Shown here in pieces: positions 14,503 through 22,142 of a DNA stretch of 22,142 bases. Both the position numbers and the translations under genes were made by a program. The notes beneath the pieces were generated by a model. The model worked only from the letters and a program-made list of their open reading frames with translations, searched no databases and was not told the DNA's origin. Numbering within the stretch: position 1 is the stretch's first letter; each line of letters starts with the position of its first letter. The stretch lies in assembly GCA_002937555.1 (NCBI GenBank), contig PTKB01000013.1, forward strand, positions 1 through 22,142, in the 5' to 3' direction. Source of the stretch: Alphaproteobacteria bacterium MarineAlpha10_Bin2 (GTDB taxonomy: Bacteria > Pseudomonadota > Alphaproteobacteria > UBA828).

Positions 14503-15267
14503 ATGTCCCGTCGCAGGCGTATTTACGAAGGCAAGGCCAAAGTGATCTACGAGGGCACCGAGCCCGGCACCCTGGTGCAATATTTCAAGGACGATTCGAG
14601 CCACGACGCCAGCGGCGATATCGCCACGATCACCGGCAAAGGCGTGCTGAACAACCGCATTTCAGAGCATTTGATGACCCGCCTCGCCGAAATCGGCGTG
14701 CCGACACATTTGGTGCGCCGCCTCAACATGCGCGAGCAATTGATCCGCGAGGTCGAAATCATTCCGGTGCAAGTGGTGGTCCGCAACATCGTCGCCGGTT
14801 CTCTGGCCAAGCGCCTCGGTATGGAAGAAGGCACCGCGCTGCCGCGCTCGATTGTCGAATATTATTACAAATCCGATGAGCTCGGCGGTCCGATGATCTC
14901 GGAAGAGCATATCACTGCCTTCGGCTGGGCAATGCCGCAGGAGCTTGACGACATGCTGTCGATGGCGCTCCGGGTCAACGACTTTCTTTCGGGTCTCTTC
15001 TACGGTGTCGGCATCCGCCTGGTGGACTTCCAACTGGAATTCGGCCGCCTGTGGCAGGGTGAAGAACTGCGCATCGTCCTTGCCGATGAAATTAGCCCCG
15101 ATTCCTGCCGTTTGTGGGACCTCGAGACCGACGAGCGGCTCGACCGCGACCGGGCGCGGCTCAGCATGAGCGAGGCTGCCGAAGCCTATCAGGAGGTCGC
15201 ACGCAGATTGGGTATTCTGCCGCAATCGGATGTCGTCGATATGCACGGCCGAAGTCACGCCAGCTGA
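14503..15267 (+). CDS. purC: SAICAR synthase (phosphoribosylaminoimidazole-succinocarboxamide synthase)
   Basis: ATP-dependent ligase joining aspartate to CAIR to make SAICAR in purine synthesis, 254 residues, complete. YEGKAK (8-13) begins the ATP-grasp-like fold. QVVVRNIVAGSLAKRLG and VDFQLEFGR are family signatures, and DEISPDSCRLWD carries the catalytic acidic residues. The loop after FKDD (28-31) reads SSHDAS rather than the ATAFN usual in relatives I know, somewhat like the enterobacterial NDTSAGD version. GGAGG lies seven bases before ATG 14503. It starts the purine block, with purS 29 bases downstream. A terminator-like leader precedes it. Confidence 0.96.
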   Translation: MSRRRRIYEGKAKVIYEGTEPGTLVQYFKDDSSHDASGDIATITGKGVLNNRISEHLMTRLAEIGVPTHLVRRLNMREQLIREVEIIPVQVVVRNIVAGSLAKRLGMEEGTALPRSIVEYYYKSDELGGPMISEEHITAFGWAMPQELDDMLSMALRVNDFLSGLFYGVGIRLVDFQLEFGRLWQGEELRIVLADEISPDSCRLWDLETDERLDRDRARLSMSEAAEAYQEVARRLGILPQSDVVDMHGRSHAS

Positions 15268-15296
15268 GCCTAGGAGCGGCGCACCCAAAGCGAGAG

Positions 15297-15539
15297 ATGA
15301 AAGCCAGAATTCACATTACCCTGAAATCGGGCGTTCTCGACCCACAGGGCAAAGCGATCCAATCCTCGCTCGGCGCGCTCGGCTTCAACGGCATCGAGAA
15401 TGTACGCCAGGGCAAATATATCGAGCTCGATATTTCCCAGGACGATCAGGCGAAAGCGCGTGATCAGCTCATCCAAATGTGCGAAAAGCTCCTCGCCAAC
15501 ACCGTGATCGAAAACTACACCATCGATTTGGAGACATGA
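15297..15539 (+). CDS. purS: FGAM synthase subunit PurS
   Basis: Small structural subunit of the three-part phosphoribosylformylglycinamidine synthase, 80 residues. PurS bridges PurQ and PurL and helps pass ammonia between them. The typical pattern is visible: MKARIHITLKSGVLDPQGKA at the start, then GFNGIENVRQGKYIELDI, and MCEKLLANTVIENYTIDL at the end. ATG 15297 is chosen because the family begins with this beta strand. The ribosome-binding site is weak. The stop codon overlaps the purQ start (ATGA), so translation is coupled. Confidence 0.95.
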   Translation: MKARIHITLKSGVLDPQGKAIQSSLGALGFNGIENVRQGKYIELDISQDDQAKARDQLIQMCEKLLANTVIENYTIDLET

Positions 15540-16225
15540 AAGCGGCGGTCATCGTTTTTCCCGGCTCCAATTGCGATCGCGATGTCAAGGTTGCGCTTGA
15601 GGCGTCGAGCGGCGAAACGCCGGCCATGGTCTGGCACGGCGATGGCGACCTCCCTAACTGCGATTTGATCGTCCTGCCCGGCGGCTTTTCCTACGGCGAC
15701 TATTTGCGCTCGGGCGCGATGGCGGCGACGTCGCCGATTATGCGCGCCGTCGTTGCCGCGGCCCGGCGCGGCACCCGCCTCCTCGCCATCTGCAACGGCT
15801 TTCAGATCGCCGCCGAAGCAGGGCTGCTGCCCGGCGTTCTCATGCCCAACGCCTCGCTTAAATTTGTCTGCAAGGATGTGCTGCTGCGCGTCGAATCGGA
15901 GAACAGCCCGTTTACCCGCAATTATACGCCCGGCGAAGTCGTGCGCATGCCGATCGCCCATTGCGACGGCAATTATTTCGCCGAGGCTGAGGAATTAGAC
16001 GCGTTGGAGGAAAACGGCCTCGTTGCCTTCCGTTATTGCGACGCCGACGGCGCGCTTTCCGACGGCGCCAATCCCAACGGCTCGGCGCGCAATATCGCCG
16101 GTATCTTCAGTAAGGAGCGCACCATCCTCGGCATGATGCCGCATCCCGAACGCCTGGCCGATGCCCGTCTCGGCGGCATCGACGGCAAGGCCATGTTCGA
16201 CGGCCTGCTGACGGCGCTGGCATGA
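15536..16225 (+). CDS. purQ: FGAM synthase glutaminase subunit PurQ
   Basis: Class I glutamine amidotransferase subunit that supplies ammonia to PurL, 229 residues. The triad is C86 (LAICNGFQ), H203 and E205 (MPHPERLA). VFPGSNCDRD and LPGGFSYGDYLRSGA near the N-terminus are diagnostic. The ATG at 15536 overlaps the purS stop, and the open frame further upstream lies inside purS. The end overlaps the purL start by four bases (ATGA at 16222-16225), so purS, purQ and purL are a tightly coupled translation unit making one complex. Confidence 0.97.
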   Translation: MKAAVIVFPGSNCDRDVKVALEASSGETPAMVWHGDGDLPNCDLIVLPGGFSYGDYLRSGAMAATSPIMRAVVAAARRGTRLLAICNGFQIAAEAGLLPGVLMPNASLKFVCKDVLLRVESENSPFTRNYTPGEVVRMPIAHCDGNYFAEAEELDALEENGLVAFRYCDADGALSDGANPNGSARNIAGIFSKERTILGMMPHPERLADARLGGIDGKAMFDGLLTALA

Positions 16226-18483
16226 ACAGCGGCACACCGGCTACGAGGCCTGCTCCCGACGCCGAGACCATCGCCGCGCATGGCCTGAACGAAGCGGAAT
16301 ACGCGCTCATTTTGAAGCGCCTCGGACGCGCGCCCAACGAGACCGAGCTTGGCATCTTTTCCGTCATGTGGAGCGAACACTGCTCCTACAAATCCTCGCG
16401 CATCTGGCTCAAAAAGCTGCCCACAGAGGCCGCTTGGGTGATTTGCGGACCCGGCGAAAATGCTGGGGTGATCGACATCGGCGACGGACAGGCGGCGATC
16501 TTCAAGATGGAGAGCCACAACCATCCCTCTTTCATCGAGCCCTATCAGGGTGCCGCCACCGGGGTCGGCGGCATCATGCGCGATGTGTTCACTATGGGGG
16601 CGCGCCCGGTGGCAAACATGAACGCGCTGCGCTTCGGCGATCCGGCCCACCCCCGGACGCGGCACCTGGTCTCCGGCGTCGTCGCCGGGATCGGTGGCTA
16701 CGGCAATTGCATGGGCATCCCGACGATCGGCGGCGAATGCAATTTTCACACCGCCTATGACGGCAATATCCTGGTCAACGCCATGACCGTCGGCCTCGTC
16801 GACAAGGAGCGCATCTTTTATTCCGCAGCCGCCGGAATCGGCCATCCCGTGGTCTATGTCGGCTCGAAGACCGGGCGCGACGGCATTCACGGTGCCACCA
16901 TGGCGTCCACCGAGTTCGATGCGAATTCGGAAGAAAAGCGCCCGACCGTACAGGTCGGCGACCCGTTCACCGAAAAACTGGTACTCGAAGCCTGTTTGGA
17001 GCTGATGGCCACCGACGCAATCCTCGCCATCCAGGACATGGGCGCGGCAGGGCTGACCTGCTCCTCGGTGGAAATGGTAAGCAAGGGCGGCACCGGCATC
17101 GAGCTCGACCTCGACCGCGTGCCGACGCGGGAAGTTGGCATGACGCCCTATGAAATCATGCTGTCTGAAAGCCAGGAACGCATGCTGATGGTCCTCAAGC
17201 CCGGCTCCGAGGATGCAGCGCGCGAGGTTTTCGAAAAATGGGCGCTCGATTTCGCCATTATCGGGCGCATTACCGATAGCGGCCGCATGGTGCTGAAATC
17301 GGGCAACGCCATTGTTGGCGACTTGCCGGTGGGACCGCTCGTCGACGATGCGCCGGTCTATGACCGACCCTATACGCGCCACGAAAGACCGGCGCCAATT
17401 CCTGCTGCGGAACTGAATTCACCGGATATTGCGCCTCTGGAGGCACTCCGCACACTGTTGGCCGCGCCGGATCTTTGCGCCAAGCGTTGGATTTGGGAGC
17501 AATACGATCACATGGTGATGGCCGATACGATTCTGCGGCCGGGCGGCGATGCCGGCGTTGTGCGGGTCCATGGCAGCCGCAAAGGCTTGGCAATCAGCAC
17601 CGACTGCACGCCGCGCTATTGTGCTGCCCATCCCGAAAGTGGCGGCGCTCAGGCGGTGGCCGAGACGTGGCGCAATCTGACGGCCGTCGGCGCCACGCCG
17701 CTGGCGATTACCGACTGTCTCAATTTCGGCAATCCCGAGCGGCCCGAGGTGATGGGCCAGTTCGTCGGCTGCATCGAGGGCATGGCCGAAGCCTGCCGGG
17801 CGCTCGATTTTCCGGTCATCTCGGGCAATGTTTCGTTCTACAACGAGACCGAGGGTGTCGGCATTTTGCCTACGCCGGCTATCGGCGGGGTCGGGCTGAT
17901 CGCCGATATCGACTGCATGGCGCGCATCGCTTTTACCGCGGCGGGCGAACAAATCCTGCTGATCGGCGAGACCATGGGCCATCTCGACGCCTCGATCTAT
18001 GCGCGCGAGTTGCTCGGCCGCGAAGACGGCCCACCGCCGCCGGTGGACCTCGCGGTTGAGCGGCGCAATGGCGATTTTGTGCGCGCGCTGATCGAAGCCA
18101 GGCGTGTCACCGCCTGCCACGATGTTGCGGATGGCGGCCTCCTAGTGGCGGTGGCGGAGATGTCCCTCGCCGCCCTCGCGGCGGGGCGCGAAATCGGCGC
18201 CGAAATCGAGGTTCCGGACAGCAGAATTCCGCTTCATGCCTGGCTGTTCGGCGAAGATCAGGCGCGCTATATCGTTAGCGCCGGCGCGGCCCAGGCCAAA
18301 GCCATCACCGAAGATGCCGGCAAGGCAAATATACCCATTTATCCCATAGGGTTGAGCGGTGGCGCCACGTTGACACTGGGCGGCACAGATGCCATATCCC
18401 TAAACGAACTACAGCGCGCCCACGAAGACTGGCTTCCGCACTATATGGAAGCTGCCGATGGGGCGGTGAGCTCCGGAGAGTAA
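16222..18483 (+). CDS. purL: FGAM synthase catalytic subunit PurL (small type)
   Basis: ATP-dependent catalytic subunit converting FGAR to FGAM with ammonia from PurQ. At 753 residues it is the short form that needs PurS and PurQ, not the 1,300-residue single-chain enzyme. MWSEHCSYKSSR (49-60) holds the catalytic histidine H53, and KMESHNHPS (95-103) is the ATP-binding signature. ATGVGGIMRD, DMGAAGLTCSS and GNVSFYNET mark the two AIR-synthase-like halves. The C-terminus is complete. bolA follows four bases later, with its ribosome-binding site (GGAG) inside the end of purL. Confidence 0.97.
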   Translation: MNSGTPATRPAPDAETIAAHGLNEAEYALILKRLGRAPNETELGIFSVMWSEHCSYKSSRIWLKKLPTEAAWVICGPGENAGVIDIGDGQAAIFKMESHNHPSFIEPYQGAATGVGGIMRDVFTMGARPVANMNALRFGDPAHPRTRHLVSGVVAGIGGYGNCMGIPTIGGECNFHTAYDGNILVNAMTVGLVDKERIFYSAAAGIGHPVVYVGSKTGRDGIHGATMASTEFDANSEEKRPTVQVGDPFTEKLVLEACLELMATDAILAIQDMGAAGLTCSSVEMVSKGGTGIELDLDRVPTREVGMTPYEIMLSESQERMLMVLKPGSEDAAREVFEKWALDFAIIGRITDSGRMVLKSGNAIVGDLPVGPLVDDAPVYDRPYTRHERPAPIPAAELNSPDIAPLEALRTLLAAPDLCAKRWIWEQYDHMVMADTILRPGGDAGVVRVHGSRKGLAISTDCTPRYCAAHPESGGAQAVAETWRNLTAVGATPLAITDCLNFGNPERPEVMGQFVGCIEGMAEACRALDFPVISGNVSFYNETEGVGILPTPAIGGVGLIADIDCMARIAFTAAGEQILLIGETMGHLDASIYARELLGREDGPPPPVDLAVERRNGDFVRALIEARRVTACHDVADGGLLVAVAEMSLAALAAGREIGAEIEVPDSRIPLHAWLFGEDQARYIVSAGAAQAKAITEDAGKANIPIYPIGLSGGATLTLGGTDAISLNELQRAHEDWLPHYMEAADGAVSSGE

Positions 18484-18487
18484 GACA

Positions 18488-18727
18488 ATGGCCATGGAAT
18501 CCGGTGAAATCGTGCGATTGATCCAGGAAAGCATCCCTGATGCCGACGTGCGCATCGACGATTTGAAAGGCGATGGCGATCACTATGCGGCGCACGTGCT
18601 GTCCGCCAGCTTCAGAGGGAAATCGCGCATTCAACAGCATCAAATGGTCTATAAGGCCCTCAAGGGCCGGATGGGCGATCAGCTTCATGCACTCGCCCTC
18701 AAAACTGACGTGCCCGCCGAGAATTGA
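18488..18727 (+). CDS. bolA: BolA family protein
   Basis: Small protein of 79 residues, the usual BolA length. BolA proteins partner monothiol glutaredoxins in iron-sulfur cluster trafficking and iron sensing. The pattern DHYAAHVLSASFRGKSRIQQHQMVYKAL ending in GDQLHALALKT is typical, and the histidine in GDQLHAL is the usual candidate cluster ligand. ATG 18488 follows GGAGAG at the end of purL. The partner glutaredoxin gene is 33 bases downstream, a pairing common in alphaproteobacteria. Confidence 0.95.
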   Translation: MAMESGEIVRLIQESIPDADVRIDDLKGDGDHYAAHVLSASFRGKSRIQQHQMVYKALKGRMGDQLHALALKTDVPAEN

Positions 18728-18760
18728 ATAGCGGCTTGAATATTTCCAAGGAATGAACCG

Positions 18761-19114
18761 ATGAATACGATGACCGACAACCCCGTCACCCAACGCATCC
18801 GTCAGACCATCGACAGCAGCGATGTTGTGCTGTTCATGAAAGGCACCCCGGTGTTTCCGCAATGCGGATTTTCGTCGACGCTGGTGCAGGTGCTCTCGCT
18901 GATGGGCGTCAAGTTCAAAGGCTTCGACGTGCTCGAAGATCCGGAAGTGCGCGATGGCATCAAGAGCTTCAGCGAATGGCCGACAATTCCCCAGCTCTAC
19001 GTCAAGGGCGAGTTCGTCGGCGGCTGCGATATTGTGCGCGAAATGTATGAATCGGGCGAACTGACCGAATTCATGACGTCTCATGGTATCGAACAGCAGC
19101 CTCAACAAGGCTAA
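18761..19114 (+). CDS. grxD: Monothiol glutaredoxin (Grx4/GrxD type)
   Basis: CGFS-type glutaredoxin of 117 residues. FMKGTPVFPQCGFSS (25-39) carries the single active-site cysteine C35 in the CGFS motif. EWPTIPQLYVKGEFVGGCDI supplies the glutathione-binding TIP and GGCD elements. Such proteins carry 2Fe-2S clusters together with BolA. AAGGA lies about nine bases before ATG 18761. Length and both ends are complete. It follows bolA in the same orientation and is very likely co-transcribed with it and with purL. Confidence 0.96.
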   Translation: MNTMTDNPVTQRIRQTIDSSDVVLFMKGTPVFPQCGFSSTLVQVLSLMGVKFKGFDVLEDPEVRDGIKSFSEWPTIPQLYVKGEFVGGCDIVREMYESGELTEFMTSHGIEQQPQQG

Positions 19115-19132
19115 CACCGGAGCGCGACGTTG

Positions 19133-19483
19133 ATGAGCCCGGAGGACATCCGGGAATATCACGCGCATATCTATTATGACGCCGAGACGCAGCGCGCGGC
19201 GGCGGAATTGCGCGCGGCGCTAGCTGAGCGTTTCGACGTCGCACTTGGGCGCTGGCGCGATGAACCGGTCGGGCCGCACCCCAAAGCGATGTATCAGGTC
19301 GCTTTTACGCCGGAATTATTTGCTGAATTCGTCCCCTGGCTGATGCTTAATCGCCGCGGCCTCACCATTCTGGTGCATCCGGATACGGGCCAGGACGTGC
19401 CCGACCATGAGGATCATCCGCTCTGGCTCGGCGAAAAACTCGACCTGGATATCGAAAAGCTGCGCGCTTTCGCGCGCGCTTGA
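19133..19483 (+). CDS. DOPA 4,5-dioxygenase family protein
   Basis: Small protein of 116 residues of the DOPA 4,5-dioxygenase-like family, which folds like other ferredoxin-like extradiol enzymes. Visible family features are EYHAHIYYD near the N-terminus, GPHPKAMYQVAF in the middle and LTILVHPDTGQDVPDHEDHPLWLG towards the end, with conserved histidines. Bacterial members are mostly uncharacterised, so DOPA is not a safe substrate guess. ATG 19133 is preferred over the adjacent TTG 19130; GGAG lies 11 bases upstream. It is 18 bases after grxD and convergent with the carbonic anhydrase gene three bases away. Confidence 0.88.
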   Translation: MSPEDIREYHAHIYYDAETQRAAAELRAALAERFDVALGRWRDEPVGPHPKAMYQVAFTPELFAEFVPWLMLNRRGLTILVHPDTGQDVPDHEDHPLWLGEKLDLDIEKLRAFARA

Positions 19484-19486
19484 GCC

Positions 19487-20329
19487 TCAACCGGCAGGGC
19501 CGATCATCAGGCGGGAATTAAGCGGCTGAACCGGACGTGCGTTTGGCGCGGCGGCGGCTTCGAACTTTTCAATCTGCGCCGCGCTCATGCTGATCGGCTG
19601 GGACAGCACGAACCAGCGCACCCCTTCGCTACAGGGCGGCGTCGTCAGCGAGCCTTTATAATGGTGGTAGCGTCCGTCCGGCGGTAGAATCGCGCCGGCA
19701 TTGATGCTGACGTCCGCAATCGTCGTCTCGGCAGCTTCGTGGCCCGGGAGATGCGCCCAGGCATCGGCGAGCGCCGCGTTGGCCGCGCCCTCTTCGATCA
19801 TCACGCCGATCACCGCCAGTCCGCCATGGCTGTCCTTGTGCACGAAATGCACTTCCATCGGGAAGGCCTTGCCGTCCACCGTATGCTCGCTCGGAGCATG
19901 AAAATGGAACTGCAGCAGATCATATTGCTGGCCCTCGATCGACATGGAGCTGCCGGGCGCATAATTCATCTGCACGGTATGGCCGTTGTGGAGAATGCTG
20001 AGCGGCACATCTTGATAGGCGATATCATGTCCCGGCGCGCCGACCGCGAGGCCGGTGGCGGCCGAGGCGATATCGATCGGCGATTGCATCCGCCCCGAAC
20101 TGCAGGCCGCGAAATCAGGCGATAAACCGCCCCAATGATCCGGTCCTTCGGCACCGGCATAGGTCCAGTGGACGGCGTGGCCGCCGGCATCCCCATGTTC
20201 TTCCTGGCCGGCGCCATCGCCATGCTCTTCTTCTTGTTCGCCCCCGCCGTGACTCTTCAGCGGCCACAGCGACAGCGCGACGATAGCGGCGATGGCAATA
20301 AGCACTGCGAAATAATCGAGCTTTATCAT
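19487..20329 (-). CDS. Alpha-carbonic anhydrase, membrane-anchored
   Basis: Zinc enzyme interconverting CO2 and bicarbonate, 280 residues. Zinc ligands are H142 and H144 (QFHFHAPSEH) and H161 (VHFVH). E148 and T229 (SLTTPPC) complete the usual proton relay, and C76 and C233 can form the family disulfide expected in the periplasm. Residues 5-23 form a hydrophobic segment without a clear cleavage site, suggesting a signal anchor. Residues 27-51 are a His/Glu/Gly-rich linker (EQEEEHGDGAGQEEHGDAGG) between anchor and enzyme. GGAGGAAGG lies just before ATG 20329. The AraC-type regulator gene is 119 bases upstream on the same strand; whether it controls this gene is not visible. Confidence 0.95.
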   Translation of the reverse strand: MIKLDYFAVLIAIAAIVALSLWPLKSHGGGEQEEEHGDGAGQEEHGDAGGHAVHWTYAGAEGPDHWGGLSPDFAACSSGRMQSPIDIASAATGLAVGAPGHDIAYQDVPLSILHNGHTVQMNYAPGSSMSIEGQQYDLLQFHFHAPSEHTVDGKAFPMEVHFVHKDSHGGLAVIGVMIEEGAANAALADAWAHLPGHEAAETTIADVSINAGAILPPDGRYHHYKGSLTTPPCSEGVRWFVLSQPISMSAAQIEKFEAAAAPNARPVQPLNSRLMIGPAG

Positions 20330-20448
20330 AGCCCTTCCTCCCCAAAGGCAGATGACCGGTTAATTCTTACCGCTTTTTCGCCGCCGCACAATCATCTTAA
20401 ACGAACCGCCTGGGAGTAACGCGCACGAAAGAACCCGCGTCATGGCAA

Positions 20449-21262
20449 TTATTCGGTTTGCAAATCCGTTTCGGAAAAATAGGCGCTCGGCGCGACGCCC
20501 AAGGCGCGCCGGAACATCGCCGCAAAAGCGCTGGGGCTCTCGTAACCGAGATCGAGGGCGATCTCGAGCACCGATTCGCCGCGGGCAAGCCGCGGCAAAC
20601 TAGCGATGATTCGGGCTTGGCGCCGCCACCGGGAAAACGTCATGCCTGTCTCATTGACGAAATGCCGCTCAAGGGTGCGTCCGCTAAGCCCGGTACGTTG
20701 CGCGCAAGTTTCAAGCGTGTGCGGCGCACCGGGGAAGTCGATAATGTCGCGGCAAACTGGTGCGATGACCGAGCCTTCAGGTATGGGGAGATAGAGCGGC
20801 AGGGTGGGAAGCGTCCTGATTTCTTCCAGGATGAGCTTCATGATGTATTCATGGCGCTCTTCAGGCGGGCGATCGAGCGGGATATCGACCGCCGTGATGA
20901 GCAACTCTCGCAGCAGCGGCGAGATATGCACCACCGAGCATTCGTCCGGCATGCGCTGCGCCAGCTTCGGCTCGATATAGACCGTCCGCAACCGCACCAA
21001 ACCCGAATTCAAGATCGCATGCTCGGTCTCCGGCGGGACCCAGAGACCACGATTGGCCGGGACAACCCACGCGCCGACCGCGGTATAGACCGTCATGACG
21101 CCGCTGATGGCGTACAGGAGCTGCGCCCGGCAATGGCGGTGGGGCGGCGCGAGACCCATCCGGATAGTCGATTGCTGCGGCGGCGATGGGGCTGACGACT
21201 TCCTGAAGTGTTGCGGCCAACCGGACGGATTGGGCACCGATGTCAGTTTCGCGATCATTCAT
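20449..21262 (-). pseudogene. AraC-family transcriptional regulator, frameshifted
   Basis: AraC/XylS-type regulator with an N-terminal cupin-like sensor (HRHCRAQLLYAISGVMTVYT and GLWVPPETEHAI) and a C-terminal double helix-turn-helix (GLSGRTLERHFVNETG and LGYESPSAFAAMFRRALG). The N-terminus begins at ATG 21262 (MNDRETDIGAQSVRLAATLQ) and runs to IDYPDGSRAA. There the frame shifts at a four-base C run (GGGG at 21141-21144 on the plus strand), and the rest is in another frame ending at 20449. A downstream start could give a 269-residue product, but its first 35 or so residues are not family-like. One inserted base would explain this, so it is either a pseudogene or a consensus error. Apart from the frame break the gene is intact. 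Confidence 0.8.
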
Positions 21263-21305
21263 GTCGATTACCCGAGAGACAGACAAGCTAAATTCAACTA
21301 TTAAG

Positions 21306-21378
21306 GAACATTCGGGCGCGCAATAGCCTTGCGCGCCGGTCAGGAAACTGAAATTTTGGAGAAAGTTCTTGAATGTTC
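21306..21378. promoter_or_regulatory. Inverted repeats in the divergent regulator / flavin-protein gap
   Basis: GAACATTC (21306-21313) and GAATGTTC (21371-21378) are exact inverse copies 65 bases apart. Between them GGCGCGCAA (21315-21323) and TTGCGCGCC (21329-21337) form a perfect palindrome around TAGCC. The gap separates the AraC-type regulator from the divergent flavin-protein gene, where operator sites would be expected. Function is inferred from position only. Confidence 0.4.
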
Positions 21379-21441
21379 GCCGACCGCCCGGCGAGCGCTA
21401 TCGGAATTGCCAAGTCAGGGATGCCAAACACGGAGGAAGTA

Positions 21442-22092
21442 ATGCCCAGCAACGACACCGCGCAGCTTGTCGGGAACGAGGACGGCCTACGCGACATCAT
21501 GGGGCCGACCATGGATATCGCTATCCATAAATCGCGCCCGAAGCTCGACAAACATTGTAAGGCGTTTATCGAACGCTCGCCGTTTCTATGCATCGGGACA
21601 TCGAACGCTGACGGCAAAGCCGATGTGAGCCCACGCGGCGACCCGCCCGGCTTCGTTCAAGTTGTTGGCGACAACCAACTCTTCATCCCCGATCGACCGG
21701 GCAACAACCGCCTGGATACGATGTCGAACATTGTCGCCAACCCCAATGTGGGTCTGCTGTTTTTCATCCCGGGTTTTAACGACACGCTGCGCGTCAACGG
21801 CAAGGCAACGATCGTTCAGGACGATGATAAATCAGAGAAGGCGAAAATCCGTGGCAAAGCGCCGAAAGTCGGCATCCAGGTAGAGGTGCAGGAGGTTTTT
21901 CTGCATTGCGCCAAGGCGTTCATGCGCTCGAAGCTGTGGGACCCCTCGACATTTCAGGATCGCAAGGAATTTCCGACACTTGCGAACATGATCCTCGACC
22001 AGGTGGCAGAGCCCAACAATCCGCCGACTGAGGAAGAAGTCAAAGAGGCCGACGATTTCGTCGATGACAACTACAAAACCGGACTCTATTGA
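21442..22092 (+). CDS. Pyridoxamine 5'-phosphate oxidase-like flavin protein
   Basis: PPOX-fold split-barrel protein of 216 residues, probably binding FMN. FLCIGTSNADGKADVSPRGDPPGFVQVV is the characteristic strand-turn with the SPRGDPPGF motif seen in MSMEG_1061-type members. PGNNRLDTMSNIVANPNVGLLFFIPG and TLRVNGKATI also match the family. Activity is not predictable: members include reductases and heme- or F420-related proteins. ATG 21442 is chosen because GGAGG lies five bases upstream; the open frame reaches 21373 but without a ribosome-binding site. It is divergent from the AraC-type gene and followed by a strong terminator. Confidence 0.9.
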   Translation: MPSNDTAQLVGNEDGLRDIMGPTMDIAIHKSRPKLDKHCKAFIERSPFLCIGTSNADGKADVSPRGDPPGFVQVVGDNQLFIPDRPGNNRLDTMSNIVANPNVGLLFFIPGFNDTLRVNGKATIVQDDDKSEKAKIRGKAPKVGIQVEVQEVFLHCAKAFMRSKLWDPSTFQDRKEFPTLANMILDQVAEPNNPPTEEEVKEADDFVDDNYKTGLY

Positions 22093-22106
22093 AGCAGCCG
22101 CAAACG

Positions 22107-22135
22107 AAAAAGGCCGCCTTCGGGCGGCCTTTTTT
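22107..22135 (+). terminator. Strong intrinsic terminator
   Basis: A 12-base-pair perfect stem: AAAAAGGCCGCC (22107-22118), a TTCG tetraloop, then GGCGGCCTTTTT with six Ts ending at 22135. It begins 14 bases after the flavin-protein stop. The A run on the left arm makes it usable in both directions. Confidence 0.92.
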
Positions 22136-22142
22136 ATTACGT

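Noticed and set aside
16033..17382. 449-residue open frame antisense to purL
   Set aside because: Shadow frame caused by GC-rich third positions in purL; no recognisable domain.
1..22142. CRISPR array, transposase, integrase, phage or toxin-antitoxin genes
   Set aside because: I looked for regularly spaced repeats and for these protein families on both strands and saw none.

Overview
This is a GC-rich (about 60% or more) bacterial segment with the gene content of an alphaproteobacterium. The purC-purS-purQ-purL-bolA-grxD block, the zeta-type F1-ATPase inhibitor (DUF1476) and the map/radC pair all point to that class, probably a Rhodospirillales-like lineage, although no single gene fixes the order. 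The first 650 bases are clearly more AT-rich than the rest.

Layout. (1) Positions 151-443, minus strand: a tRNA-Thr(GGU) gene split by a compact group I intron of about 218 nt. Beside it, at about 647-1554, is a class III nucleotide cyclase gene that has lost its 5' half and carries a frameshift. (2) Positions 1750-3910, plus strand: map (methionine aminopeptidase), radC, and a frameshifted gene for an exported protein of unknown function. (3) Positions 3946-12936: an accessory catabolic island. A minus-strand Asp/Glu/hydantoin-racemase-family gene is divergent from a plus-strand run of hyuA, hyuB, a second racemase, purB and a short-chain dehydrogenase. A convergent pair encoding a two-subunit thiamine-diphosphate decarboxylase (sulfopyruvate/phosphonopyruvate decarboxylase-like) closes the island. 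(4) Positions 12998-19483: mostly housekeeping, with the ATPase inhibitor zeta subunit, an NRDE/TANGO2 protein, the purine genes purC, purS, purQ and purL (the last three tightly coupled), bolA, a monothiol glutaredoxin and a small DOPA-dioxygenase-like protein. (5) Positions 19487-22135: a membrane-anchored alpha-carbonic anhydrase, a frameshifted AraC-type regulator, and a PPOX-fold flavin protein ending at a strong terminator.

How the genes may work together. HyuA/HyuB plus a racemase with both catalytic cysteines suggests ATP-dependent opening of a cyclic imide or hydantoin-like ring and handling of both enantiomers. The dehydrogenase and the TPP decarboxylase could process a resulting hydroxy- or keto-acid. 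No carbamoylase, transporter or regulator lies in the island, so the substrate is open. The later purine block covers the FGAM synthase steps (PurS/Q/L) and the SAICAR step (PurC), while purB sits apart inside the hyu transcription unit.

The most unusual element is the intron-containing tRNA-Thr. Three genes (cyclase, exported protein, AraC regulator) carry apparent single-base frameshifts, two of them in homopolymer runs, so consensus error has to be weighed against real pseudogenes.
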